Shown: one piece after another, positions 1 through 13,606 of the stretch
Layout: every line of letters starts with the position of its first letter
How positions within the stretch are numbered: position 1 is the stretch's first letter
Origin: Pomphorhynchus laevis
Lineage: Eukaryota; Acanthocephala; Palaeacanthocephala; Echinorhynchida; Pomphorhynchidae
Assembly: GCA_012934845.2 (NCBI GenBank)
Contig: WNNJ02000860.1
Coordinates: 150,598 to 214,597 of the forward strand
Direction of reading: 5' to 3'
DNA length: 64,000 bases
Notes under the pieces: model-generated
Told to the model about the DNA's origin: nothing
The model's database searches: none
Seen by the model: only the letters and a program-made list of their open reading frames with translations
Position numbers and translations under genes: made by a program

Positions 1-170
1 TTTATCCAGCGAATAATAAGTGGATCAATGTTTAGAGCACGCATTTTCTGAATCAAGATGTCATGTGGAACCATATCAAACGCTTTTGAAAAATCAAAAA
101 ATACTATATCAACATCAAAGCCCTTATCAACTAACGAGCCCCAGCTATTCTGGGCAATCAAAAGAGTATA
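1..170 (-). mobile_element. LINE reverse transcriptase fragment, cut by the window edge
   Basis: Read on the minus strand, this stretch is one open frame with the reverse-transcriptase palm motif A, VFFDFSKAFDMVPHDIL, followed by a segment ending in IIRWI. That order is typical of the Jockey/CR1 group of non-LTR retrotransposons. Only about 55 residues are present, because the frame runs off the left edge of the window. It lies immediately downstream (on the minus strand) of a LINE C-terminal segment, the reverse of the normal order, so the two come from different insertions or a rearrangement. The clade cannot be fixed from so short a piece. Confidence 0.75.
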
Positions 171-174
171 TGAA

Positions 175-870
175 TGGCAATTGATTCTACGATAGAGGTG
201 CAGCATAAGGAAGGAGCGGAAGACAGAAGAGGTAGAGTAGTTTGGGACATGTAAAAGAAGGGAATTACGGTAACGCAAAGTACAGTAATCAGTACGATAA
301 TTGTCGAGAAAAAGAAGGTTGTGGAATGAAGGAGTATGAATAGTTACAAGACGGAAATCAAAGAGAAGAAGACGAATTTGAACCCCAGAATAAATGGTAG
401 CTAAATCGAGAGGAGCAAGATGGTGACATGTATGATCAAAACGACGAAGACAGAGGAGAACTCGGACGGCTGCGTTGATGATGTGTTGTAAAGGAAGAAG
501 GGTGGATTTAGATGAGTTTTAAAATAGACTCAGACAGTAATCAAGTCTTGAGATAAGGAGAAAGAGTTGAGAGTCATACAAGAATGGAAATTGATCAATC
601 TATTAATTCGACGGAGGTTGCGGGAATCAAGGTATATGAGCGTACTTTATCTCTAACGAAAGGTTTAAGTGAAAGTCTGTGGTCGAAATAGAAGCATAAG
701 AAAACGAGATTGTCAACGATAGGGAGAATTGTAGAATTTTAAGATACGGAGGGAGGTTCTAAGCCGAGGCGTCGAGGAAGGATCCACATTTTTTTGATTT
801 ATTAGGATTCAGAGATAGGCGAAGGGAAGAAAGATAATTGAAAATTGAGGCAAGTTAGTTGGAAGCAGAA
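175..870 (-). mobile_element. LINE reverse transcriptase tail and C-terminal domain, degenerate
   Basis: On the minus strand, about 520 to 175 reads as a LINE C-terminal domain: a segment ending LRYRNSLLLHVPNYSTSS, then VFRSFLMLHLYRR, matching the basic region after the reverse transcriptase in Jockey/CR1-type LINEs. From about 870 to 525 the same strand holds a decayed thumb-like part with several stops. The order is RT tail then C-terminus, as expected for one element. The piece has no intact ORF and should be inactive. It probably lies in intergenic DNA or an upstream intron of the LTV1 gene, whose first exons were not found. Confidence 0.6.
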
Positions 871-1065
871 ACACTTACATTCAGTACGAGAATTGTCGAG
901 AAAAGGAAGGTTGAGAAATGATGGGGTATGAAAAGTTATAAGGCAAAAAGCAATGATAAGAAGACGAATTTAAAAACGACAATAAATGGTAGGCAAATCG
1001 AGAGACGCAAGATGGTGGGATGTATGATCAAAACGATGAAGACGGAAATAAGATAGACATCGTCA
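840..1065 (-). repeat. second, partial copy of the LINE C-terminal segment
   Basis: About 200 bases here are a diverged copy of the sequence at roughly 270-450: the stretch with CAGTACGAGAATTGTCGAGA and the later AAACGATGAAGACGGA are shared in the same order. It is the same LINE C-terminal coding region in the same orientation, so the left end of the window holds overlapping pieces of two related insertions. Confidence 0.6.
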
Positions 1066-1069
1066 TTGT

Positions 1070-4000
1070 AATGCCCCTGTATGAGCATACACGCTCTTTT
1101 GGTGGTATATATTACGATGCATTTGCAATTATTTGTCTGAATGTCTTTACATAAAGTCGTTTCTTTTATATCATTTGTGAATGTTTTTAATTTACACCCA
1201 CAATTTCCATCACAGTATTACAAAAGAAGGCAATGATCCCTCTCTCTGCAAGACATTTCTCGAAAAACGAAGCAAAATCACTTAATTAATCTATTGCATC
1301 AAATGAACTTAAATGAAAAGAATTATTACAAGCTTGTATGAATACTATTTTGTAAGTCGATATATATCTGTGATCTTGTCTCTACTAATCTTGCCTCGTG
1401 CGTTTTAGTTCTTTAAGATTTTAGTTCTCTAGATTCTTAAATGAATGAATGAATTTTATTCATTCATTTAATGAATTTGTGAGTTTTGAGAGAGTGGAAT
1501 TTTAAAATCATTCATCAATCGTGAATGACTTTAAATTTAATGATTCTCAAATACTGTTCAATACAGTATTTAAAATCTTAAAACTACTTTATCTTTTATT
1601 ACGACTATTTAAACATTTTAAAATGGTTTAATAACTGTTTCTTAACGCTGTTTGTTTCAACATTAAAAGTATTCTGCTCGTATATCGATGGTTATAACGC
1701 AATCCAAATAGAAATTTCACCTGATAAGTATTGATTTTAGAATTAATGACTTTACAGTGATAGTCAAGGAATGCTCCTTAGATTTTGTTTCAAGTATTTT
1801 TACATTTAAGAATCGCTTTTAGTTTTTACGATTTAGTTACTTAACAGAATCCTTTTAAGCCTTTCAACCCAGAGAAAATTAATTAAACATAAAAGAAACA
1901 AGATCAACGAGGAAATTACATGTTCATTTAAATGAACATTTTATGATGCTGAACGGATATGGTTTATTGATGGTGTAATTTAATGAACATATGTTTAACC
2001 CAAATAAGTTACTCTGTCGTTGTTTTATTTCTTAATTACATCTTTTATAGTATCAGAACATTTTTGCTTAAATCTTATGAATTTCATTCTGTCATCTGTT
2101 AACGTTGAATGTTCAACGATCGAGTTGTATCCATTACCACCAATAAGACAATCTTGTCAATGTCTGTTAAACAAATAGACCTTACCAAATGTAAGAGAAG
2201 TACCGGCATTAAAATTCTTCTGTTGTTAATTGATTGTCCACTCATATGTTTTAATACTTGATTTAAGGAGAGAGAAAAAAGGAATGCTTCCTAAAAAATC
2301 AGTCCTATTTTGTAGAGATCTTATAATCAGGACAAAATATACAAAAGCAATTATCTGAAGCCGTTAGCAATTGAAAATTGAACTAAGAAAAAATCTCTTT
2401 ACTCTTTTCTTTTCAATTAACAATTAAAATCTTTATTATGTAGTTTTTTAAACAGTGAAATTAAATTCCAACTCCGGGTCCATGGATCATATGAATTTGC
2501 ACTTTTTGAAATTATCTGATGGCTGATAAATTGTTGTTTGCATTTTACTGGATTGAGCTGTAAGAATGCAAGTAAATATTCAAAAGTGCTTTTCAAATTC
2601 TTGTTCACTAACTTTTTTATCTATTTTTGAAGGAACATGAAGAATATATCGTTATGGTTGATTTTAGTGATAGTAAGTTGATATTTAAATATATTAATTT
2701 ACCTCTTTAAATTCATTTTTATACATTTTTTCGTTTTAATTCATTAAGACATTTTAAGACGTTAACATTAAAAAATTTGACAGTCTTTATTCAATATTTT
2801 TTATTTAATAAAGAAAAAATTACACAATAGAACAGTATTATAACAATAAATATTTGAACTTAATTAATTGAATTATAAATATTTAAACAGATGATAAGAA
2901 CAAATGATTTATTATTTGTTAAATATGAATTGAAACTTGAGTAATATGATTGCAGAATTAACAATCGCAGAATTACATTAAGCTACCAAAAACAATTACA
3001 TTTTATAACAAGGAATTGAGTTTCTGCAGTTCATGCAAGCAAACGAACATTCACAGTTTAGAAAAAGCTCAATAAAATATGCAATTCCGTAAAATAAAAT
3101 CTTATTGTTTTCGTTTTAGTAATGTAAGACTGTTAGTGTCTGGAAGTGCTTACAGTTTTTTGTCTACAATTATGATGTGAAAGTATTAATTTATTATTAA
3201 TTTTTTGATATTCTATACACGGGATAAGGGAGATATTATCCAAATAGCCAAAACTTTAGACAAATCTCTGATTATACAAAGTATAAGTCTGATCAGTATT
3301 ATTAAATAGATTGAAAAAGAAATAATTAAAAGGGGAAGTGTTACAATGTAATTGATATTTAAATTAATTGTAATTCGCGATCATCGTAAATAATTGTGTT
3401 TAACGATACAATATATTATATCGATATATTATTAACGATACATTATACAGTTTTTGGCGTTTCAGTAACACGACCAGTTTAGTACTGGTTTAATGATTTG
3501 GTTAATGATATTTATAAGTATGGGACACGTTTTTTCAAATTAGATCAACGTATAAGCGATTCAATTTCTTAGATTCTGACCGTAATGACAGAAATTAACA
3601 TAATTTAGATGGGAAGATATCATTGTAAATTTGGTTTAAAAACTTTTATCTGTTTTTCCGTTAGAGATTCTTCTAATAATTTATTCAAAATCACGATTTT
3701 TGAATTTTTAAAACCAGACAAGAATTTAGGTAAATAATAATCGTTGATACTTCTTTTGAGAAAGCCAAGTAGCACAATTATGTCTTTATAATACTGCCAT
3801 TTAGTTAATCATGATAAACAGAATCGCATTAAAGTAATAAACTAATTAATTAATTCATGATGTAGAATTGTTGAGAATAGCAGAATTGCGTACACATTTG
3901 CAAACTCATACCGTCATAAGTAAAAACATCATTTCGTAAAAACCTACCACCCCTTCGCAATTTTAACACTTTTGTTTTCACTAGATTTACCTAAAACAAT

Positions 4001-4225
4001 GGGCTGAATAATATCCAAAAATATAAAATATTAAATATTGTAACATAATATTTAATATAATAATATTAAATATTATAATAATATTTAATATTATAATAAT
4101 ATAATTTAATATAATAATATAATAATATTTATATATAAATTACACGTTCATCGAACGTGTAATAAATTACAGGTTCAAATTTTTTCAATTGTTAGCAATT
4201 TATAGAGAGTTTTAAACATTTTAAG
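1070..4225. other. gene-free AT-rich stretch
   Basis: No coding exon, RNA gene or recognisable transposon was found in these 3.1 kb. The expected N-terminal LTV1 exon was searched for by eye and not found. Two exact inverted repeats stand out: an 18-base palindrome at 1921-1938 and a 10-bp hairpin with a 3-base loop at 4140-4162. A run of A/T-only sequence at 4020-4140 ends next to the first LTV1 exon. Confidence 0.5.
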
Positions 4226-7200
4226 GCGAAGGCATCGATGAAGATATTGAGCGAGTGTTAGCTAGCGAGGGATCCGTAGAGAATGACATGGAGGATGATT
4301 TTATGGCCCTGGCAGGAGGAGTTGTCTATTCTAATCATACCTTTAATGACGAAAATAATGAATTTGACAGTACGAATTATGATCTCAGGTAATTCGTTTT
4401 TACGAATTAGAGGTAAATTTAGTTTTTTTTCTATTCATATAAATTTTCAAACATAATACACAAGTATTATACAGTACTCTATAAAACACATGGCAATGCT
4501 ATAGATTGTTTTAATATTATTAAATCTTACTTTTACTAATCTTATAGATAATTTACACAATGTCAACATTATTTATGTTGAATTAATAATGTCAAATTAT
4601 TTATCAATAATTTGATACTCATATTATTATACATTTTTGTGTGTACCTAGGATAATATAAATATAATATTGATGTATCCAACATTAAATGTATTTTTTAT
4701 AAAAATATTTTAGATCGATGAAATAAAAAAATTTATATTTCATATTTTTTGAATTATTGCATTTTCAAAAAATTTGAAGTTGCTAACGTTTTAATTAAAA
4801 ATTCATAAATTGTGAGATAGCTTTTAATTCATAACTATCGTTTACTAGTGTTTTATACTTTTCAGTTACTAGGCAAATATGACGTTAAAGACTGTATCAC
4901 TATTTTCGGATAAGAATATAACTGAAATAATTTTATAGCTCTTTGATTTTGTTGTAACGATTGAACTCAAGTTTCGATAATAGCATTAAGTGCTTATTAA
5001 TTAATAATAAATAAATAAAATAATATGATTTATATGTAATAATATAAAGTGCTATAATTATTTTATATTAATTATTTTATTATATTAATTATTTAATTTA
5101 ATATTAAATTAACTGAGTCTACGTATTGTTATATAATTATAAAATAAACAAAACATAATAATGCTAAATCAAAATTTAATAATTAAATAATTAAATAATT
5201 AAATCAGCTAACTGAGTCAACGTATTTAATATAATTATAAACAAAACAAAACATAATAATGCTAAATAAAAATTTAATAATTAAATAATAAAATAAATAA
5301 TTGTTTTTAGATTTTCTATAATTTAAATCAAGTTAAAAAAATAAAAAATAAAAAATGAAATTTAAAATAAACGTCATTTTTATGAATTGACTAATAAATA
5401 ACAGACGTTGTATCAGAATAAGAATTAGAGGTCATCAGGAGGAACTGCTATGCTATCAGGTTTCGGCCCCTAACTCCTCTACCCAACATAGCAGCGGGGC
5501 CAAATACATGCTAATGATGTATTTCCTCTGAAATAACTATCTAGTATCTTATTCTAATACAAAGTATATTATTTATTATCCATCCATAAAAATTTGCCAC
5601 TTAAGAGTTTAAATTTATTCTTTATATTATTGTGTTGATTTATATATTTTACTATTTTCTGCTTGATGTTATTTTTATAGTAACCTAGTTTAAAATATGT
5701 ATCTATTAAATTATTTAAATGATTTTGAAGAAAGCCAATATCATTACATATTGTTGCAATTCTTAAAATTTCATTATTTAATGTATTATATTTTATATTA
5801 TATGGTATGCATGAATGCTCATGCAAAAATATGTTTCTTGTAAATTTAAATATGTCATCTTTACGATATAAATTAATAGTAGTTTTAGTTAATGTTAATT
5901 TAATGTTCATATCTAGATATACACCTTCTTTATCATTAATATTGGTTTTGTTAAGAATAAGGCTTTCTGGATAAATGTGCTCACTAATTGAATAAAAATT
6001 ATTAGAATTAAATACACATATATCATCAATGTATCGAAACATATATTTCATATATTTATATTGTTTAGATTTAGTTTTTACACAGTTATGAACAAATTCA
6101 TATTCTATAAAGCTTAAAAACAAGTCAGCTATAATTGGGCTACTATTACCACCCATTGGAACACCTTTTACTTGTCTAAATATAGATGTCCCTACTTTTA
6201 AATAATTTTGATTTATCAAAATATTTAAGGATTCTATTAATTCAATTTTATCCATATATTTATATTTACTTGATGGTTTAATTTTTGTTAGATAGGCGTT
6301 ATAATTATTATAACATATATATGTATATCTTTTTCCGAATATAAGGTTAATTAATTTTACTAACGCTTCTTTAATATCTACTAAATCTAGATTTGTATAA
6401 AGCGTACTAAAATCGTATGTATTTATATTTTGAAAATTTATTCCTTTTGTCTGTTCTAAAAATTCTTTTGTAGAATTAATACTGAAATAGTGTTTTATAC
6501 CAGTATTAATTTCAATTACCTTGCAATATTTTTTAAAATGTGCTTTAATGAATTAAATTAATTAATTTTAAAATGTGCAATAATTAATTAATAATTGATT
6601 ATTAATTTATTAATTAATATTAATTAATTAATAATTAATTGATCAATTTACAATTGTAAATTGCTGTTTAGCTTCTTAGAGAAATCGAATCCGCTAATGC
6701 ACAAGTTTCTTATAGACAGCGCAGAAGTAAATTCTAAAAGTACGGAAATTAACATAACGAAAGCTGCCAAAAGTGAACAACATTTTGAAGATAAAATAAA
6801 AAGCGATGACCTATTTGATCTACTGTTCGATAAAGTAATTAGTAACTCTATCGAAAATAATTTCATTATTTAAATTAATTCATTTTATATATTTCTTTAT
6901 TTTATATTTAGACTCTCAAATCTTACGATGATAATGCCGAAACGCAGTATTCTGACGATTCACACCAAATTCAGAATTCAAACAGTCAGGCGCTCAAAGA
7001 CGTGCTGTTTCCCAATATCGAGATCAAGCGACATCAATTGCAAGTTTTTAGAATTTAAAAAATAAATATATTATATTTTTAAATATAAAAAATAAATATA
7101 TTATATTTAAAATATTTAAATAAATATAATGGATTGTTGCATCACAATTGCTACTTTCAAATTTTTATTGAAATAAAAATAAAATGTTTTATTGATATCC

Positions 7201-10200
7201 ACAATATACCACCTATATAAAGATACAATTTTTAATTCTATAGTAGCGTGTGATATCATAAATTTTATGTTTGATATCGTAATTATAATCATTTATATAC
7301 ATGAAATAGACCCGTACATCGACACATGCGCTTGTGTACGATTGAATATTTGCTTACAATTAGTACACAGGTTAAATTTAACATTTGAAATTTTATTTTA
7401 TTAACTAAATTGAAGATTTAGTTAATTCTACAGTAACAATAATTTTACAGTCAATTCTACATGAGCTATACTATACCGGATATATAATAAAACCGATAAT
7501 TCTAGAATCGGGGATTGCAAAATCAAAGTATTTACAAAGTTATATCACGTGACTTCATTCACGGTAGCATAACATTGCTGGAATTCCGAAAGTCGATAGA
7601 ATGCTGACATCTTCAGCTGTAGCGTAGAATAATTAGTGTATCTTGCCAGTGGAAACTTGCCACACTTCACTATAAAGATGTTCCATTGGTTAATGTTGAC
7701 ACTTACTTTAAAATTAAAGTATAAACAAATTTTTTTAATTTTTTTCGATTAATTTTTTTAAATAATTAATTTATCAACTCATTTAATGTTGTTGTAGATT
7801 AAATTGTTTGATAAAAATTATTTAAAAATTATTTTCTAACTAATAAATTTAACCATTCTACATTTTAAGCATTTTATCAAATGTGGTAGGCATGATTTTA
7901 CATGCTTTCTGGTCTAAGTGTAGATGGAAAGATTATGTAGATGTTAAATGCACACACGAATATTTATAGGATTTCGTCATATTTATAGATTGCCTGTTTA
8001 AATTGAACTGATCGTCTCGGACGACAAATCCACCTCGATTAAATTTAATTACCTTTGTTTTAGTTGATTTCAGTCTGAAGTGATACACGGTTGTTCAAGT
8101 AGACTAGTTGACAATGGATTCGAAACATGACGTGAGACGGATGAATGCTGAATTATAGAATGCAGGGAAAGTAGAGCATACGATACTAAGGTGTCGAAAG
8201 TAATACTTCCATATGCTAATGGATATGTTTGAAAATTCCTAAGTGATAAAAATATAAATTTAATTCTAAATCGGATCTATAATTAAATGAATCATACATA
8301 TTGGCAATTAACAGTGGGAATCGTTTAACATTTGATTCGCTATTGTTCATGTAATGACATTATGCCAGATGCAAAGCATGTTCGTGTGCTCGCTTGTGAA
8401 GGACTTGCTCAAACAGGTGTGAATCGTGTACTAGTCGTTTAAATTCTTGTAGCATTTCATTTCTTGATTTTACACAACAATCGAAAACAATTATTAATTT
8501 TATAGTTAAGATCACAATAATCACCCAACTGTCCTGTTTGAATACCGATGTGGCTACCAATGCGGATGCCATTCGCTTTTTTAGAACAGAAGGTATAATG
8601 CTGCTTGTGCACCGCTTGGAATATTGAAAAATCTTGATGCATTTTTAACAACATTCCGCATTCTCGACCTAACGTTCATTCAAGTCTCATCAAGCATACA
8701 AAACTAGTCCACCTGATGATATTTCGAAGCTTAAAATATATATATTTAAGCTCTACAAGCTCAATTTCAGTCTCTTTCATGTAAAGCGCCATTATCATCC
8801 GACGTTCGCATCGCAGCTCGATAATCATTCGTTCAAATTGCTAAGCCAGCTGTTCCAACTATAGTTCACAATCAATTAATCCGATCTGCATCCAGCTCGT
8901 CGTCAATCTCCTCGAAGCAATAAAAGAAGATTATAGAAGGACGCAAAACATAATTGTTAAAATACTTCACACGGGATTATTAGAAATAAGTGTAAGCTTT
9001 ACTGTGAGAATTGGGTTTCAGCTCTGATAGTTAACACTGCGAAATTCTACCGTTTATTAGCTACTAGAGAAGATATCTTGCCATTTATATGTATTATTCT
9101 CTCTGCATTTTCAACTCAAAAGGTAATCTAAGTCTACCGCAAGTTTAGAACAAATCAGGTACTTCATTCTCACTACGTGCAACCTATCAAAAGAAGACTG
9201 CTATCACGAATACAATCTTTATCTTGTTCGAACCACGAAAAGTTACCGATCACTTTTCTAATACGTCACCCATCAATAACCGAAATAAGATAACCCTTAA
9301 GACAACTATTTGCTTAATCCAGACACAATTATTGATCTCGTTTTTTAATGTATAAATGTTCGTTATAATTATAATTAATTTTTTTTGAAATCAAAGTTTT
9401 TATGTTTTCATTTTTATAAAAATATCTTTGAAAAATGTTTATGTTCCGATAAAATGTTTAGGTCCGATATTGACAAAGATTTGATTATCTCATTTGCTAA
9501 CAATAACATTGCACAACGTTTTGAGAAAATGATAATCTCTGGTAGGAAAATTATGCCTGCTAAATATCATTCAACTAAAGGTATTTTTGTTTAAATTTTT
9601 GCTTAGTTGGATAGAAAATGCTTTGTACCATAGATATCGTTAAAATGAATATCAGTAAAAATTGTATTTCAAACTTTATCACTTATATTGGAGTACTGAT
9701 TGTTCTAATTATTTTCATAATTTCAGGTTTGAAAAGTATACCGTTTGATTATGCAACTGCTTTTTTTAAAATCGAATTTTACAATTGAATGCAAAAATAC
9801 AAGTTTCATATATTTTGGAAATTCTTCTAAATTATAGAATTCTAAGAGCTTGTGTTTCACTCAAGTGAGTGAAATTAATTAATGAAGTTTGAAAATAAAC
9901 CAAACGAAGTTTAAATATATAACATATGGTCAACCGGCGGCTCGGCGGTCTTGATCTGTCTCGCCTAGCATTTTTACCAGCCTGCGGCTAGAAGAAAACT
10001 AGATTAGATTGTCCCTGTGTAATATCTATGTTAATATTGATAATCTCGTTGTTCAAGTTTGTGCTTAATCACAAAATCATTATATTTTATTAATTAGTTC
10101 GGCCTTTAAGGTCAGAACAAGATGAAGATATGTGATCCAAATTGCTGGGTTAGAAGGTCATTTATCTGTATAATTTTATATATTATATTCAGGATGAATA

Positions 10201-11499
10201 TAGTCGCATGTTAAGAACTTCGAAGATTGATAGTGAACGTTAAGAATAACTGGAGAATGAATTGTTGAACATCAAACAGTATTTTTGCTTTAAATGATGT
10301 GAATGAGAAAACCCAAACCACAATCTTAGAATAAGATTAACCATATTCTTTCAAATAATTTGATATTATTGGAATTAATAGGATTATTTTTCTCGGGCGT
10401 TTTTGAAGCTGTACTTCCAAAGCGTTCTGGAAAAATATCGCATTTTCATAATTTTAGAGAGTGAATCTACTTTAAAAATACTATACAGGAGAAATATATT
10501 TTTGCATTAAAATTTTTTTAGCAAAACAATTTATGACGTACTAACCTCGTCAGTATAATCACTGTCAGGCCAAATTTGTAATGGTATAATAATATACCAA
10601 CTATAGGTGTGTAAAAGTTTAGTTTGCAATGATTATTAAAAGCGTTATTAATATCGATATTTAATAAATTTCTTAAATTAAATATTTTAAACTGAAATTT
10701 TCTCAAAAAATTTTCATATGGGCAATAAGTATCTCGCGTGCCGGATCCGGCTCGCCGAGCATTTTTCTACCAGCCTGCAGTTAGAATTTGAAACTGATAT
10801 ATACAGATCGACCAAGAATGACCTTGAAGACATAATGACATGATGACATAATAACAAAGTTAATCAAGTTCAAAATAAATATTCCCATTAATTCTATAAT
10901 GATTATAAAGCTGTTTGTTAATGCTTATAATGCATTATAGAGCTGTTTTGGCTTAATCACAATTTTTTTTTATAAATTAGTATAACCTTGCAGTCAAAAC
11001 AGTATGTAATATGGCCCTCAAAGTGCTCATACAAATAATAAATTATTTGCGAAGTTTGCTGTGTATTAAATATTCAATCGCTTTATTAATGTGTTATTTT
11101 TTACCGCTAAGATTTGGAATCTACCTGTAATAAACCAACCTTGATTCGTCTCATTTCTAATCGACAGGACCATCGAGATTCAAGTAATGTTGATTATGAC
11201 ATTGATGGGGAAATGTGCAACTCGAAGATAAGCGATAATGAGGACAAGAACTTTGCATTGAACACCTTGATATCACGACGTTTTCGAAATGAAACACTTG
11301 AGGAAAAGAAGGCACGGAAATCTTTGGTGAAGCATTTGAAATCGGTAATGACGGTGAAATGTATTTAAAAATAAGCTTTCGTGTTTTACAGGAAGCACGC
11401 ACACGGAAGAAACAAACAAAAGAACAGTTTAAACGAGCCAAATTGTTCGAATCAAATTTTAATTATTCAAACATTAAATCGCTTTCTAATGTTTGCTAA
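4226..11499 (+). CDS. LTV1: LTV1-like ribosome biogenesis factor (spliced, 5' end missing)
   Basis: LTV1 assists assembly and nuclear export of the pre-40S ribosomal subunit. Exons read by eye: 4226-4388, 6672-6834, 6912 to about 7050, 9462-9541, 11112-11344 and 11392-11499, with stop TAA. The first codes for an acidic segment with MEDDFMALA, matching the LEDDFILQA block of animal LTV1. The second to third join LLFDK to TLKSYDDNA, like human ERFEKFYEQYDDDE. The fourth joins the fifth as SDLESTCNKPTLIRLI, the counterpart of WDCESICSTYSNLYNHPQLI. The end, RNETLEEKKARKSLVK then EARTRKKQTKE, matches the basic tail NESKEDKRARKQAIKEERK. Phases fit at all joins except between exons 3 and 4, so a small exon may be missed there. 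The N-terminal exons (FHLVHRSQRDP block) were not found. The protein is divergent but the order of conserved blocks is right. The intron 4389-6671 carries a Naiad fragment. Confidence 0.72.
5105..6548 (-). mobile_element. Naiad-type Penelope-like element, 3' half
   Basis: An open minus-strand frame from about 6545 to 5569 codes for the C-terminal half of a Penelope-like reverse transcriptase: motif A DFSTLYTN, motif B GVPMGGNSSP, motif C FRYIDDI, and the C-terminus GKFLWMDNK. It is nearly identical to the copy at 49325-52270. Downstream lies the family's structured 3' module (about 5410-5550) and an AT-rich tail ending near CTGAGTCTACGTA at 5113. The tail is partly duplicated in tandem (5105-5215). 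The N-terminal endonuclease and linker are absent, so this is a 5'-truncated copy. It sits antisense in an LTV1 intron. Confidence 0.85.
7060..9460. other. LTV1 intron sequence without recognisable features
   Basis: This 2.4-kb stretch lies between the third and fourth recognised LTV1 exons. Short open frames exist on the minus strand around 8360-8654 but match nothing I know and have no coding character. One small LTV1 exon may hide here, because the exon phases on either side do not join. Confidence 0.4.
9920..10800. repeat. short GC-richer dispersed repeat, two copies
   Basis: About 70 bases near 9930-10010 and 10735-10800 share the words CTCGCC(T/G)AGCATTTTT, TACCAGCCTGC and the following TAGAA, in the same orientation. 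Both are much richer in G+C than their surroundings. They look like two ends or two copies of a small transposable element in the last long LTV1 intron. No terminal structure or coding was recognised. Confidence 0.45.
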
Positions 11500-12239
11500 C
11501 CAAATTTTTACTCAAATTATAAACATTTATTTATATTTCAGTTTTGTTGGTTAAAATTCAAAAAATTAAAATTATAAACTTTATAAACTTGAAAAATTAA
11601 AAGTTTGAGAATTTAGTTTTTTAATTTACACTTTTTGACACTACGTTATCTTTTATATAAAAATATTTATAAATATTAAATAAGATTTATTTTTTTTTAC
11701 ATTTAAAAAATTTGTTTACATTTTATTTGAACGCTGATGTCAACTACATCAAGTGCTAGTTTATCATTCATTTGCCGTTTCTCATAATCAAAAATAAAGA
11801 ATCAACCATGTTTTAGATCAACCCATATTGTTTGATTTTTATAACCTTGCAGAATAACCCTCAACGAATAGTCAGCTGATTCGAAAATTATAATTGCTAA
11901 GTATATTTGACAAATCTAAACGCTATCTAAGTTTTCGCTTGATTAAATAAGTTTGATTCAATTAAAATTTAAATTATTTTGATTGATAAAACATCACATT
12001 TTTAGTGTAGACAGACTATATTAGTGAATATATCCTGATATTAGTGAATAAATTATTAGTAAACTTATTAAATATATTAATATTTAATATAGGAAGCGAT
12101 TTACATTAACCTCAATGAGGATAGGATCATTTCAGGAAAAAAAGCTCATTCTTAAATTAATTCCTCGAATGAAAAAGTAACTCAAAAAATTAGTGAACAA
12201 TTTTATCAAGTTAAAATTTAAAATTTAAAATAAAAGTCA

Positions 12240-13060
12240 GTATTTTATAAATTGACTAATAAATAATGGACGATGAATCAGAAAAAGGATTAGAGGTCAT
12301 CAGGAGAAATTGCTATAATATCAGGGTTCGTCCCTTGATTATCGACTCAACATAGCTGCTGGGCCAAATACATGCTAATGACGTATTTTCTTGATGAAAT
12401 TTGGTTATGTAAGTATCCCATTCCACTACAAAGTATATTATTTATTATCCATTCATAAAATGTTTCCTCTAATGATTTTAAATATATTTTTAATATTATT
12501 GTGTTGATTTATATATTTTACTATTTTCTGTCTGATGGTATTTTTATAGTAATTTAGTATACATATATATTTTTATACATGCTAATGATGTATTTCCTCT
12601 GAAATAACTATCTAGTATCTTATTCTAATGCAAAGTATATTATTTATTATCCATCCATAAAAATTTGCCACTTAAGAGTTTAAATTTATTCTTTATATTA
12701 TTGTGTTGATTTATATATTTTACTATTTTCTACTTGATGTTATTTTTATAGTAACCTAGTTTAAAATATGTATCTATTAAATTATTTAAATGATTTTGAA
12801 GAAAGCCAATATCATTACATATTGTTGCAATTCTTAAAATTTCATTATTTAATGTATTATATTTTATATTATATGGTATGCATGAATGCTCATGCAAAAA
12901 TATGTTTCTTGTAAATTTAAATATGTCATCTTTACGATATAAATTAATAGTAGTTTTAGTTAATGTTAATTTAATGTTCATATTTAGATATATACTTTCA
13001 TAAAATATGCATCTATTAAATTATTTTAATGATTTTGAAGAAATCTTCCTCATCAGGAGG
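12240..13060 (-). mobile_element. Naiad-type 3' ends, two partial nested copies
   Basis: Two pieces of the Naiad 3' region lie here in minus orientation. The first (about 12240-12570) has the structured 3' module in a diverged form plus the end of the reverse transcriptase gene. The second (about 12575-13060) restarts with the 3' end and includes about 83 codons matching the reverse transcriptase C-terminus. Both are truncated. Neither could be mobile alone. The join suggests one copy inserted into the other or a tandem insertion, which is common for Penelope-like elements. Confidence 0.75.
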
Positions 13061-13119
13061 AAGTGATATATTATTATATATTTTTATTATATACTTTTAT
13101 TTTTAAGATTAATTATTAA

Positions 13120-13190
13120 TAATTTTTGATCCGCACTCTCATGATTCTGCAAACTTACATAAATGTTTCAATCAATACAATCGTCATAGG
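13120..13190. repeat. dispersed repeat shared with 39455-39515
   Basis: About 65 bases beginning GATCCGCACTCTCATGATTC recur, slightly diverged, at 39455-39515. In both places the repeat lies just beside a minus-strand Naiad fragment, so it may be part of a longer family member or of a preferred insertion site. Confidence 0.5.
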
Positions 13191-13606
13191 ATGTGGATCG
13201 TTTTTCGGTAAATTTAACTGCTAAATGAAGTGAACATGCTTATCTTTTTTGTTTTTCGAGTTGCAGGGGTACTAATTGGTAGGACCGACGCGCATCGATT
13301 CTGTGAATTATTACATAATAAATATTGAACGAAAGAATTAACATAAACGACGAGTTCTTTTCATCATGTAGCTTTATTCTTACGCTTTAGAAAATGTCGT
13401 TTTCCTTATGATATTAAAGCGGACAACATGTTCGCATTGACGTGTTAGAACTTTTAAGTTATTTAAGTTATTACCAAAAGGAAATTACCGAATATTTTGC
13501 TAACGAGTTAAAATTGAAATTATTTAAGTCAATAAATAACGAATGTACAACGTGTTTGAAAACAATATTATAGATTATAAACTTTGTGTTCTGTGAAAGG
13601 TTTGAT

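Noticed and set aside
7192-7404. 70-codon plus-strand ORF in an LTV1 intron
   Set aside because: Low-complexity hydrophobic sequence, no splice sites in phase with the flanking exons, no recognisable domain.
8360-8654. Minus-strand ORFs of 65-70 codons in the LTV1 intron
   Set aside because: No recognisable motif, no splice context, and length expected by chance.
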